The notes under the pieces: generated by a model
The model's database searches: none
Seen by the model: only the letters and a program-made list of their open reading frames with translations
What the model was told of the DNA's origin: nothing
NCBI GenBank assembly: GCA_029582265.1
Contig: CM055822.1
Span: forward strand, 248,001 to 312,000
Source of the DNA: Zoroaster sp. YZ-2022
Taxonomy: Eukaryota; Echinodermata; Asteroidea; Forcipulatida; Zoroasteridae
DNA: 64,000 nt
Reading direction: 5' to 3'
Program-made: the position numbers and the translations under genes
Shown: one piece after another, positions 34,701-49,700 of the stretch
Position numbering within the stretch: position 1 is the first letter of the stretch
How the letters are laid out: each line of letters opens with the position of its first letter

Positions 34701-37700
34701 TAAAATACGGTCAACTTGCATGCGGTTTCACCACCAAACAATACAGCACTATACAGTCTTACGAAAAAAACTTTTCTAGGGTTGGGAATAACTTTAAAGT
34801 TTTCAAGGAGGCCGATAATTTTATATCTAAATTAAAGCTAGGTTCTCCCCTTTCATAAAAACACCATACTTTGAATTTGGATAATTATTTCGTACCTTAA
34901 ACGGCCTCCATGGACACTTAGCCATCTGTAAAAATACGGTCAACTTGCATCGCGGTTTCACCGCAAACAATACAACACTATACAGTCTTACGAAAAAAAA
35001 CTTTTCTAGGGTTGGGAATAATTTTAAAGTTTTCAAGGAGGCCGATAATTTTATATCTAAAATTAAAGCTTAGGTTCTCCCCTTTCATAAAAACACCATA
35101 CTTTTGAATTTGGATAATTATTTCGTACCTTAAACGGCCTCCATGGACACTTAGCCATCTGTTAGATACGGTCAACTTGCATGCGGTTTCACCGCAAACA
35201 ATACAGCACTATACAGTGTTACAAAAAAAACATTTCTGGGGTTGGGAATAACTTTTAACGTTTTCAATGGAGGCCGATAATTTTATATCTAAATTAAAGC
35301 TTAGGTTCTCCCCTTTCAGAAAAACACCATACTTTTGAATTTGGATAATTATTTCGTACCTTAAACGGCCTCCATGGACACATAGCCCTCTGTAAAATAC
35401 CGTCAACTGTGGTTTCACCGCAAACAATACAACACTATACAGTCTTACGAAAAAACATTTCTAGGGTTGGGAATAACTTTTAAAATTTTCAAAGGAGGCC
35501 GATAATTTTATATCTAAATTAAAGCTTAGGTTCTCCTTTCATAAAAACACCATACTTTTGAATTTGGATAATTATTTCCTACCTTAAACGGCCTCCATGG
35601 ACATAGCCATCTGTAAAATACGGCAACTTGCATGCGGTTTCACCGCAAACAATACAGCACTATACAGTCTTACGAAAAAAACTTTTCTAGGGTTGGGAAT
35701 AATTTTAAAGTTTTCAAGGGAGGCCGATAATTTTATATCTAAATTAAAGCTTACGTTCTCCGCTTTCATAAAAACACCATACTTTTGAATTTGGATAATT
35801 ATATCGTACCTTAAACGGCCTCCTGGACATAGCCATCTGTAAAATACGGTCCAACTTGCACGCGGTTTCACCGCAAACAATACATCACTTTCCAGTCTTA
35901 CGAAAAAAATTTTCTAGGGTTGGGAATAACTTTTAAAGTTTTCAAGGGAGGCCGATAATTTTATATCTAAATTAAAGCTTAGGTTCTCCGCTTTCATAAA
36001 AACACCATACTTTTGAATTTGGATAATTATTTCGTACCTTAAACGGCCTCCATGGACACAGCCATCTGTAAAATACGGTCAACTTGCATCCGGTTTCACC
36101 GCAACCAATACAGCACTATACAGTGTTACAAAAAAAAACATTTCTAGGGTTGGAAATAACTTTTACAATTTTCAAGGGAGGCCGATAATTTTATATCTAA
36201 ATTAAAGCTTAGGTTCTCCCCTTTCAGAAAAACACCATACTTTCCAATTTGGATAATTATTTCGTACCTTAAACGGCCTCCATGGACACTTAGCCCTCTG
36301 TAAAATACCGGCAACTTGCACGCGGTTTCACCGCAAACAATACAGCACTATACAGTCTTACGAAAAAAACGTTTCTAGGGTTGGGAATAACTTTTAAAGT
36401 TTTCAAGGGAGGCCGATAATTTTATATCTAAATTAAAGCTTAGGTTCTCCCCTTTCATAAAAACACCATACTTTTGAATTTGGATAATTATTTCGTACCT
36501 TAAACGGCCTCCGTGGACACTTAGCCATCTGTAAAATACGGTCAACTTGCACGCGGTTTCACCGCAAACAATACAGCACTATACAGTCTTACGAAAAAAC
36601 TTTTCTAGGGTTGGGAATAACTTTTAAAGTTTTCAAGGGAGGCCGATAATTTTATATCTAAATTAAAGCTTAGGTTCTCCTCTTTCAGAAAAACACCATA
36701 CTTTTGAATTTGGATAATTATTTCGTACCTTAAACGGCCTCCATGGACACTTAGCCCTCTGTAAAATACCGGCAACTTGCCCGCGGTTTCACCTCAAAGA
36801 ATACAGCACTATACAGTGTTACAAAAAAACATTTCTATGGTTGGGAATAACTTTTAAAGTTTTCAAGGGTGGCCGATAATTTTATATCTAAATTAAAGCT
36901 TAGGTTCTCCCCTTTCAGAAAAACACCATACTTTTGAATTTGGATAATTATTTCGTACCTTAAACGGCCTCCATGGACACTTAGCCATCTGTAAAATACG
37001 GTCAACTTGCATGCGGTTTCACCGCAAACAATACAGCACTGTACAGTCTTACGAAAAAAACATTTCTAGGGTTGGGAATAACTTTTAAAGTTTTCAAGGG
37101 AGGCCGATAATTTTATATCTAAATTAAAGCTTAGGTTCTCCGCTTTCATAAAAACACCATACTTTTGAATTTGGATAATTATTTCGTACCTTAAACGGCC
37201 TCCATGGACACTTAGCCATCTGTAAAATACGGTCAACTTGCATGCGGTTTCACCGCAAACAATACAGCACTATACAGTCTTACGAAAAAAACTTTTCTAG
37301 GGTTGGGAATAACTTTTAAAGTTTTCAAGGGAGGCCGATAATTTTATATCTAAATTAAAGCTTAGGTTCTCCCCTTTCAGAAAACCCCCATACTTTTGAA
37401 TTTGAATAATTATTTCGTACCTTAAACGGCCTCCATGGACACTTATCCCTTTGTAAAATACGGTCCAACTTGCCCGGTTTTACCCGCAAACAATACAGCA
37501 CTATATACAGTCTTACAAAAACATTTCTAGGGTTGGGAATAACTTTTAAAGTTTTCAAGGGAGGCCGATAATTTTATATCTAAATTAAGCTTAGGTTCTC
37601 TCCTTTCAGAAAAACACCATACTTTTGAATTTGGATAATTATTTCGTACCTAACGGCCTCCATGGACGCCAGCCATCTGTAAAAATACGGTCAACTTGCA

Positions 37701-40700
37701 CGCGGTTTCACCGCAAACAATACAGCACTATACAGTGTTACAAAAAAAAACATTTCTAGGGTTGGAAATAACTTTTAAAGTTTTCAAGAGAGGCCGATAA
37801 TTTTATATCTAAATTAAAGCTTAGGTTCTCCCCTTTCAGAAAAACACCATACTTTCCAATTTGGATAATTATTTCGTACCTTAAACGGCCTCCATGGACA
37901 CTTAGCCCTCTGTAAAATACCGGCAACTTGCACGCGGTTTCACCGCAAACAATACAGCACTATACAGTCTTACGAAAAAAAACTTTTCTAGGGTTGGGAA
38001 TAACTTTTAAAATTTTCAAGGGAGGCCGATAATTTTATATCTAAATTAAAGCTTAGGTTCTCCCCTTTCAGAAAACACCATACTTTTGAATTTGGATAAT
38101 TATTTCGTACCTTAAACGGCCTCCGTGGACATAGCCATCTGTAAAATACGGTCAACTTGCACGCGGTTTCACCGCAAACAATACAGCACTATACAGTCTT
38201 ACGAAAAAACTTTTCTAGGGTTGGGAATAACTTTTAAAGTTTTCAAGGGAGGCCGATAATTTTATATCTAAATTAAAGCTTAGGTTCCCCGCTTTCATAA
38301 AAACACCATACTTTTGAATTTGGATAATTATTTCGTACCTTAAACGGCCTCCATGGACACTTAGCCATCTGTAAAATACGGTCAACTTGCATGCGGTTTC
38401 ACCGCAAACTATACAGCACTATACAGTCTTACGAAAAAAAACTTTTCTATGCTTGGGAATAACTTTTAAAGTTTTCAAGGGAGGCCGATAATTTTATATC
38501 TAAATTAAAGCTTAGGTTCTCCCCTTTCAGAAAAACCCCATACTTTTGAAATTGAATAATTATTTCGTACCTTAAACGGCCTCCATGGACACCGCCATCC
38601 CTTTGTAAATACGGTCAACTTGCCTGTGGATTCACCGCAAACAATACAACACTATATACAGTGTTACAAAAACATTTCTAGGGTTGGGAATAAATTTTAA
38701 AGTTTTCAAGGGATGCCGATATTTTTATATCTTCAAATTAAAGCTTAGGTTCTCCCCTTTCAGAAAACACCATACTTTTGAATTTGGATAATTATTTCGT
38801 ACCTTAAACGGCCTCCATGGACACTTAGCCCTCTGTAAAATACGGTCAACTTGCATGCGGTTTCACCGCAAACAATACAGCACTATACAGTGTTACAAAA
38901 AAAACATTTCTAGGGTTGGGAATAACTTTTAAAATTTTCAAGGGAGGCCGATAATTTTATATCTAAATTAAAGCTTAGGTTCTCCTCTTTCAGAAAAACA
39001 CCATACTTTTGAATTTGGATAATTATTTCGTACCTTAAACGGCCTCCATGGACACTTAGCCCTCTGTAAAATACCGGCAACTTGCCCGCGGTTTCACCTC
39101 AAAGAATACAGCACTATACAGTCTTACGAAAAAAACATTTCTAGGGTTGGGAATAACTTTTAAAGTTTTCAAGGGTGGCCGATAATTTTATATCTAAATT
39201 AAAGCTTAGGTTCTCCGCTTTCATAAAAACACCATACTTTTGAATTTGGATAATTATTTCGTACCTTAAACGGCCTCCATGGACACTTAACCATCTGTAA
39301 AATACGGTCAACTTGCATGGGGTTTCACCGCAAACAATACAGCACTATACAGTGTTACAAAAAAACATTTCTAGGGTTGGGAATAACTTTTAAAGTTTTC
39401 AAGGCAGGCCGATAATGTTATATCTAAATTAAAACTTAGATTCTCCCCTTTCAGAAAAACACCATACTTTTGAATTTGGATAATTATTTCGTACCTTAAA
39501 CGGCCTCCATGGACACTTAGCCATCTGTAAAATACGGTCAACTTGCACGCGGTTTCACCGCAAACAATACAGCACTATACAGTCTTACGAAAAAAATGTT
39601 CTAGGGTTGGGAATAACTTTTAAAGTTTTCAAGGGAGGCCGATAATTTTATATCTAAATTAAAGCTTAGGTTCTCCGCTTTCATAAAAACACCATACTTT
39701 TGAATTTGGATAATTATTTCGTACCTTAAACGGCCTCCATGGACACTTAGCCATCTGTAAAATACGGTCAACTTGCATCCGGTTTCACCGCAAACAATAC
39801 AGCACTATACAGTGTTACAAAAAAAACATTTCTAGGGTTGGAAATAACTTTTAAAGTTTTCAAGAGAGGCCGATAATTTTATATCTAAATTAAAGCTTAG
39901 GTTCTCCCCTTTCAGAAAAACACCATACTTTCCAATTTGGATAATTATTTCGTACCTTAAACGGCCTCCATGGACACTTAGCCCTCTGTAAAATACCGGC
40001 AACTTGCACGCGGTTTCACCGCAAACAATACAGCACTATACAGTCTTACGAAAAAACTTTTCTAGGGTTGGGAATAACTTTTCGTACCTTAAACGGCCTC
40101 CATGGACGCCAGCCATCTGTAAAATACGGTCAAATTTCATGAGGTTTACCCGCAAACAATACAACACTATATACAGTGTTACAAAAAACATTTCTAGGGT
40201 TGGGAATAACTTTAAAAGTTTTCAAGGGGAGGCCGATAATTGTATATCTAAATTAAAGCTTAGGTTCTCCCCTTTCATAAAAACACCATACTTTTGAATT
40301 TGGATAATTATTTCGTACCTTAAACGGCCTCCGTGGACACTTAGCCATCTGTAAAATACGGTCAACTTGCACGCGGTTTCACCGCAACCAATACAGCACT
40401 ATACAGTGTTACAAAAAACATTTCTAGGGTTGGGGAAATAACTTTTACACAATTTTCAAGGGAGGCCGATAATTTTATATCTAAATTAAAGCTTAGGTTC
40501 TCCCCTTTCAGAAAAACACCATACTTTTGAATTTGGATAATTATTTCGTACCTTAAACGGCCTCCATGGACACTTAGCCCTCTGTAAAATACCGGCAACT
40601 TGCACGCGGTTTCACCGCAAACAATACAGCACTATACAGTCTTACGAAAAAAACATTTCTATGGTTGGGAATAACTTTTAAAGTTTTCAAGGGAGGCCGA

Positions 40701-43700
40701 TAATTTTATATCTAAATTAAAGCTTAGGTTCTCCGCTTTCATAAAAACACCATACTTTTGAATTTGGATAATTATTTCGTACCTTAAACGGCCTCCATGG
40801 ACTAAGCTGTAAAATACGGTCAACTTGCATGCGGTTTCACCGCAAACAATACAGCACTATACAGTGTTACAAAAAAAAAACATTTCTAGGGTTGGGAATA
40901 ACTTTTAAAGTTTTCAAGGGAGGCCGATAATTTTATATCTAAATTAAAGCTTAGGTTCTCCTTTCAAAAACACCATACTTTGGTTGAATTTGGATAATTA
41001 TTTCGTACCTTAAACGGCCTCCATGGACACTTAGCCCTCTGTAAAATACGGTCAACTTGCCTGCGGTTTCACCGCAAACAATACAACACTATACAGTGTT
41101 ACGAAAAAAAACATTTCTAGGGTTGGAATAACTTTTACACAATTTTCAAGGGAGGCCGATAATTTTATATCTAAATTAAAGCTTAGGTTCTCCCCTTTCA
41201 GAAAAACACCATACTTTTGAATTTGAATAATTATTTCGTACCTTAAACGGCCTCCATGGACACTTAGCCCTCTGTAAATACGGTCAACTTGCATGCGGTT
41301 TCACCGCAAACAATACAACACTATACAGTGTTACAAAAACATTTCTAGGGTTGGGAATAACTTTTAAAGTTTTCAAGGAGGCCGATAATTTTATATCTAA
41401 ATTAAACGCTTAGGTTCTCCCTTTCGCACCATACTTTTGAATTTGGATAATTATTTCGTACCTTTCCAACGGCCTCCATGGACACTTAGCCCTCTGTAAA
41501 ATACGGCAACTTGCATCCGCGGTTTCACCGCAACCAATACAACTATACCGGTGTTACGAAAAAAAACATTTCTAGGTTGAATAACTAACTTTTACAATTT
41601 TCAAGGAAGCCGATAATTTTATATCTAAATTAAAAGCTTGGGTTCTCCCCTTTCAGAAAAACACCATACTTTCAATTTGGATAATTATTTCGTACCTTAA
41701 CGGCCTCCATGGACATAGCCCTCTGTAAAATACCGTCAACTTGCGCGGTTTCACCGCAAACAATACAACACTATACAGTGTTACAAAAAAAAAACATTTC
41801 TATGGGTTGGAAATAACTTTTTAAAATTTTCAAGGAGAGGCCGATAATTTTTATATCTAAATTAAACTTAGGTTCTCCCCTTTCGAAAAACCACCATACT
41901 TTTGAATTTGGATAATTATTTCGTACCTACCTGAAAACTTGGCACTCCATGGACATAAGCCAGCCCTCTGTAAAAATACCGGTCGAACTTGCATGCGGTT
42001 TCTACCGCAAACAATACAACACTATACAGTGTTACGAAAAAAATACATTTTCTAGGGGTTGGTGAATAATTTTTAAAGTTTTAAAGGCCGATAATTTTAT
42101 ATCTAAATTAAGCTTAGGTTCTCCCCTTTCAGAAAACACCATACTTTGCACCCAATTTGGATAATTGCCATTTCGTACCTTAAACTTGGCCTCCATGGAC
42201 ACTTAGCCCTCTGTAAAATACGGTCAACCTTGCATGCGGTTTCACCGCAACCACCAATACAGCGCACTATACGGTGTTAGAAAAAAAAAACTTTTCTAGG
42301 GTTGGGAATAACTTTAAATTTTCAAGGGGAGGCCGATAATTTATATATCTAAATTAAAAGCTTAGGTCTCTCCCTTTTCAGAAAAACACCATACTTTTAA
42401 TTGGATAATTATTTCGTACCTTAAACCGGCACTCCATGGACTATTAGCCTTCCCTCTGTAGCAAAAATCGCTTGCAACTTGCGCGGTTTCACCACCAGCA
42501 AAACAATACTAACACTACGGTCTTAAAAAAAACATTTCTGGGTTGGAAATAACTTTTGGAGTTTTCAGGGGAGGCCGATAATTTTATATCTAAATTAAAA
42601 CTTGGTTCTCTCCTTTCAGAAAACATACTTTTTAAATTTGGATAATTATTTCGTGCCTGAAACAGCCTCCATGGACACTTAGCCCTCTGTAAAAATAGGG
42701 GTCAACAACTGCATCGCGTTTTCACCGCAACCAATACAGCACACTATACAGTCTTAAAAAAAACATTTCTAGGGTTTAGGAATAACTTTTGAAAATTTTC
42801 TTAAAGGGAGGCCGATAATTTTATATCTAAATTAAACTTACGGATTCTCCTCCTTTCATAAAACACACCATACTTTTTTTGAATTTGGATAATTATTTCG
42901 TATCAGAAAACGGCCTCCGTGGACGCTTAGCCATCTATGGTAAAATAGGTCAACCCTTGCGCCGGGTTTCACCGCAACCAATACAACACTACACAGTGTT
43001 ACAAAAAAAACATTTCTGGGTTGGAAATAACTTTTACAATTTTCAAGGGCAGGCCGATAATTTATATCTAAATTAGAGCCGGTTCCTCCCCTTTCAGAAA
43101 AAACACCATTACTTTTGAATTTGGATAATAGTATTTCGTACCTTACAACGGCCTCCATGGACGCCCAGCCCTCTGTAAAAATACGGTCAACACATGCACG
43201 CGGTTTCACCGCAACACAATACAACGCACTATACAGGTCTTGAAAAAAACTTTTTCTAGGGTTGGGAAATAACTTTTAAAAGTTTTCAAGGAGGCCGATA
43301 ATTTTATATCTAAATTAAAAACTTAGGTTATCCCCCTTTCAGAAAACCACCATACTTTTGAGATTTGGATAATTGTTTCGTACTTAGAACGGCCTCCACA
43401 TGGACCTTATAGCCCTCATGAAAAAGGGTACGGTCAACTTGCATGCGCGTTTCACCGCAACCAATACAACACTATACGGTCTTACAAAAAAAAAACTTTT
43501 CTAGGGTTGGGAATAACTTTTAAAGTTTTCAAAGGGAGGCCGATAATTTTATATCTAAATTAAAGCAGGTTCTCTCCCCTTTCATTAAAAACATCATACT
43601 TTTAATTTGAGGATAATTATTTCGTACCTTAAACGGCCTCCATGGACACTTAGCCATCTGTAAAATACTGGGTCCAACACATGCCGGTTTCACCGCAAAC

Positions 43701-46700
43701 AATACAGCACTATACAGTCTTATGAAGTTTAAAACTTTTCTAGGGTTGGGGAAATAACTTTTACAAAGTTTTTCAAGGGAGGCCGATAATTTTATATCTA
43801 AATTAAAGCTTAGGTTCTCCCCTTTCAGAAAAACACCATACTTTTGAATTTGGATAATTATTTCGTACCTTAAACGGCCTCCATGGACATAGCCCTCTGT
43901 AAAATACGGTCAACTTGCACGCGCAGTTTCACCGCAACCAATACAACACTATACACGGTGTTACAAAAAAAAAACATGTTCTGGGTTGGGTAATAACTTT
44001 TAAAGTTTTAAAGGGGGAGGCCGATAATTTTATATCTAAATTGTTCAAAAGCCTTAGGTTTCTCTCCCCTTTCGAGAAAAACACCATACTTTTGAATTTG
44101 GATATTATTTCGTACGCTTAAACGGCCTCCATGAATGACATTAGCCATCTATGAAAAAATACGGTCCAACTTGCGCGGTTTCACCGCAACCAATACAACA
44201 CTATACAGGTGTTACAAAAAAAACATTTCTAGGGTTGGAAATAACTTTTACAATTTTCAAGGAGGCCGATAATTTTATATCTAAATTAAAACAGGTTCTC
44301 TCCTTTCAGAAAAAACACCATACTTTGAATTTGAATAATTATTTGTTGCCTTAAACGGCCTCCATGGACACTTAGCCCACTCTGTAAAATACGGAATAGC
44401 AGCACATGCGGTTTCACCGCAAACAATGTACTATAGCACTATACAGTGTTACAAAAAAAAAAAACATTTTCTAGGGGTTTGGAATAACTTTTTAAAGTTT
44501 TCAAGGGAGGCCGATAATTTTATATCTAAATTAAAAGCTTAGGTTCTCCCCTTTTCATAAAAAACACCATACTTTTTGAATTTGGATAATTATTCGTGCC
44601 TCAAACGGCCTCCATGGACGCTTAGCCCTCCTGTCAAAAATACGGTCAACTTTGCATGCGGTTTCACCGCAACCAATACAACACTATACAGTGTTACAAA
44701 AAAAAAAACATTTCTAGGGTTGGAAATAACTTTAAATTTTCAAGAGGCCGATAATTTTATATATCTGAAAAGGTTAAACTTAGGTTCTCCCTCTTTCAGA
44801 AAAACACCATACTTTTAATTTGGATAATATTTCATTCGTACCTTAAACGGCCTCCGTGGACACTACCCCTCTGTAAAAATACGGTCCAACTTTGCGCGGT
44901 TTCACCGCAAACAATACAACGCACTATCGAGTGTTACAAAAAAAACTTTTCTGGGGTTGGAATAACTTTTAAAGTTTTCAAGGAAAGGCGATAATTTTTA
45001 TATCTAAATTAAAGCTAGGGTTCTCTCCTTTCGAAAAACACTTTCATACTTTTGAATTTGGATAATTATACCTTCGTACCTTAAACGGCCTCCATGGACA
45101 TAGCCCTCTAATAAAAATACCCGGTCAACTTGCACCGGTTTCACCGCAACAATACAACACTATACAGTGTTACAAAAAAAACATTTCTGGGGTTGGAAAA
45201 TAACTTTTGAATTTTCAGGCCGATAATTTTATATCCTAAATTAAAAGCTTGGGTTCTCCCCTTTCAGAAAAACACCATACTTTTGAATTTGGATAATTAT
45301 TTCGTACCTTAAACGGCCTCCATGGTACGCAGCCATCTGTAAAATACGGTCAACTTGCATGCGGTTTCACCGCAAACAATACAACACTATATACAGTGTT
45401 TACAAAAAAAAAAACATTTCTAAGGGTTGGGAATAACTTTTAAAGAATTTTCAAGGAGGGCCGATAATTTTATATCTAAAATTAAGCTTAGGTTTCTCCC
45501 CTTTCATAAAAACACCTATACTTTTGAATTTGGATAATTATTTCATTGCCTTCAACGGCCTCCATTGGACATTAACCATCTGTAAAAATACGGTCAACTT
45601 GCACGCGGTTTCACCACCAAGCCAATACAATACGGCACTATACAGTCTTATGAAAAAACTTTTCTAGGGTTGGGAATAACTTTTAAAAGTTTTACTGAGG
45701 GAGGCCCGATAATTTTATATCTAAATTAAAAAGCTTAGGTTCTCCCCTTTCAAAAAACACCATACTTTTGAATTTGGATAATTATTTCGTACCTTAAATG
45801 GCCTCCATGGACACTTAGCCCTCTGTAAAAATACGGTCAACTTGCGGTTTCACCGCAAACAATACAACACTATACAGTGTTACAAAAACTTTTCTGGGGT
45901 TGGGAATAACTTTAAAATTTCAAGGGAGGCCGATAATTTTTATATCTAAATTAAAACTTAGGTTCTCCCTTTCAGAAAAACACCATACTTTTGAATTTTG
46001 GAATAATTATTTCGTACCTTAAACGGCCTCCATGGACATTACATTCTCCTGGTAAAATACGGTCAACTTGCATGCGGTTTCACCGCAACCAATACAACAC
46101 TATACAGTGTTACAAAAAAAACATTTCTAGGGGTTGGGAATAATTTTTAAAATTTTCAAGGGGAGGCCGATAATTTTATATCTAAATTAAAGCTTAGGTT
46201 CTCCTTTCAGAAAAACACCATACTTTTTGATTGGTTAATTATTTCGTGCACCTAAAAACGGCCTCCATGGACATAGCCATCTGTAAAATAGGGTCAACTT
46301 GCCACTCACCGCAAACAATACAACACTATATACAGTGTTTGAAAAATACATTTCTAGGGTTGGGAATAACTTTTAAGTTTTCAAGGGGAGCCGATAATTT
46401 ATATCTAAATTAAAGCTTAGGTTCTCCCCTTTCAGAAAAACACCATACTTTTGAATTTGGATAATTATTTCGTACCTTAAACGGCCTCCATGGACACTTA
46501 GCCCTCTGTAAAATACGGTCAACTTGCATGCGGTTTCACCACAACCAATACAGCACTCTACAGTGTTACAAAAAAAAACATTTCTAGGGTTGGGAATAAC
46601 TTTAAAAATGTTCAAGGGAGGCCGATAATTTTATATCTAAATTAAAGCTTAGGTTCTCCCCTTTCAGAAAAACACCATACTTTTGAATTTGGATAATTAT

Positions 46701-49700
46701 TTCGTACCTTAAACGGCCTCCATGGACACTTAGCCATCTGTAAATACGGTCAACTTCCACGCGGTTTCACCGCAAACAATACAGCACTATATACAGTGTT
46801 ACAAAAAAATACATTTCTAGGGTTGGGAATAACTTTTTAAGTTTTTCAATGAGGCCGATAATTTTATATCTAAATTAAAAGCTTAGGTTCTCCCCTTCAT
46901 AAAAACACCATACTTTTGAATTTGGATAATTATTTCGTACCTTCGGCCCTCCATGGACACTTAGCCATCTGTAAAATACGGTCAACTTGCACGCATGGTT
47001 TCAAACAATACAGCACTATATACAGTGTTACAAAAAAATACATTTCTAGGGTTGGGAATAACTTTTTAAGTTTTCAAGGGAGGCCGATAATTTTATATCT
47101 AAATTAAAGCTTAGGTTCTCCCCTTTCAGAAAAACACCATACTTTTGAATTTGGATAATTATTTCGTACCTTAAACGGCCTCCATGGACACTTAGCCCTC
47201 TGTAAAATACGGTCAACTTGCATGCGGTTTCACCGCAACCAATACAGCACTATACAGTGTTAGAAAAAAAAACATTTCTCGGGTTGGGAATAACTTTTAA
47301 AATTTTCAAGGGAGGCCGATAATTTTATATCTAAATTAAAGCTTAGGTTCTCCCCTTTCATAAAAACACCATACTTTTGAATTTGGATAATTATTTCGTA
47401 CCTTAAACGGCCTCCATGGACACTTAGCCCTCTGTAAAATACAGTCAACTTGCATGTGGTTTCACCGCAACAAAACAACACTATACAGTGTTACAAAAAA
47501 ATTCTAGGGTTGGGAATAACTTTAAAATTTTCAAGGGAGGCCGATAATTTTATATCTAAATTAAAAGCAAGGTTCTCTCCTTTCATAAAACACCATACTT
47601 TTTGAATTTGGATAATTATTTCCGTGCCTTAAACGGCCTCCATGGACATAGCCCTCTGTAAAATACGGTCAACTTGCATCCGGTTTCACCACCACCAGCC
47701 AATCGCAACCAATACAGCACTATAAAGTGTTACAAAAAAAAACATTTCTAGGGTTGGAAATAACTTTTACAATTTTCAAGGAAGGCCGATAATTTTATAT
47801 CTAAATTAAAGCTTAGGTTCTCTCCTTTCAGAAAAACACCATACTTTTGAATTTGAATAATTATTTCGTACCTTAAATGGCCTCCATGGACACTTAGCCC
47901 TCTGTAAAATACGGTCAACTTGCATGCGGTTTCACCGCAACCAAAACAGCACTATACAGTGTTACAAAAAAAACATTTCTAGGGTTGGAAATAACTTTTA
48001 CAATTTTCAAGGGAGGCCGATAATTTTATATCTAAATTAAAGCTTAGGTTCTCCCCTTTCATAAAAACACCATACTTTTGAATTTGGATAATTATTTCGT
48101 ACCTTAAACGGCCTCCATGGACACTTAGCCATCTGTAAAATACGGTCAACTTGCATGCGGTTTCACCGCAAACAATACAGCACTATACAGTCTTATGAAA
48201 AAACTTTTCTAGGGTTGGGAATAACATTTAAAGTTTTCAAGGGAGGCCGATAATTTTATATCTAAATTAAAGCTTAGGTTCTCCCCTTTCAGAAAAACAC
48301 CATACTTTTGAATTTGGATAATTATTTCGTACCTTAAACGGCCTCCATGGACACTTATAGCCCTCTGTAAAAATACGGTCAACTTGCATGCGTTTCACCA
48401 CCAACCAATACAACACTATACAGTGTTACAAAAAAACATTTCTAAGGTTGGGAATAACTTTTAAAATTTTCAAGGGAGGCCGATAATTTTATATCTAAAT
48501 TAAAGCTTAGGTTCTCCCCTTTCAGAAAAACACCATACTTTTGAATTTGGATAATTATTTCGTACCTTAAACGGCCTCCATGGACACTTAGCCATCTGTA
48601 AAATAGGGTCAACTTGCACGCGGTTTCTGCGCAACCAATACAGCACTGTACAGTGTTACAAAAAAATACATTTCTAGGGTTGGGAATAACTTTTACAATT
48701 TTCATGGGAGGCCGATAATTTTATATCTAAATTAAAGCTTAGGTTCTCCCCTTTCATAAAAACACCATACTTTTGAATTTGGATAATTATTTCGTACCTT
48801 AAACGGCCTCCATGGACACTTAGCCCTCTGTAAAATACGGTCAACTTGCATGCGGTTTCACCGCTACCAATACAGCACTATAGAGTGTTACAAAAAAAAC
48901 ATTTCTAGGGTTGGAAATAACTTTTACAATTTTCATGGGAGGCCGATAATTTTATATCTAAATTAAAGCTTAGGTTCTCCCCTTTCAGAAAAAACACCAT
49001 ACTTTTGAATTTGGATAATTATTTCTGTACCTTAAACGGGCCTCCATGGACACTTAGCCCTGTGTAAATACGGTCAACTTGCATCCGGTTTCACCGCAAC
49101 CAATACAGCACTATACAGTGTTACAAAAAAAACATTTCTAGGGTTGGAAATAACTTTTACAATTTTCAAGGGAGGCCGATAATTTTATATCTAAATTAAA
49201 GCTTAGGTTCTCCCCTTTCAGAAAAACAGCATACTTTTGAATTTGGATAATTATTTCGTACCTGAAACGGCCTCCATGGACACTTAGCCCTCTGTAAAAT
49301 AGGGTCAACTTGCATGCGGTTTCACCGCAACCAATACAGCACTATACAGTGTTACAAAAAAAACATTTCTAGGGTTGGGAATAACTTTAAAAATTTTCAA
49401 GGGAGGCCGATCATTTTATATCTAAATTAAAGCTTAGGTTCTCCTTTCATAAAAACACCATACTTTTTGAATTTGGATAATTATTTCGTACCTTAAACGG
49501 CCTCCATGGACATAGCCATCTGTAAAATATGGTCAACTTACATGCGGTTTCACCGCAAACAATACAACACTACAGTCTTATGAAAAACTATTCTAGGGTT
49601 GGGAATAACATTTTAGGATTTTCAAGGGAGGCCGATAATTTTATATCTAAATTAAAGCTTAGGTTCTCCCTTTCAGAAAACACCATACTTTGAATTTGGA

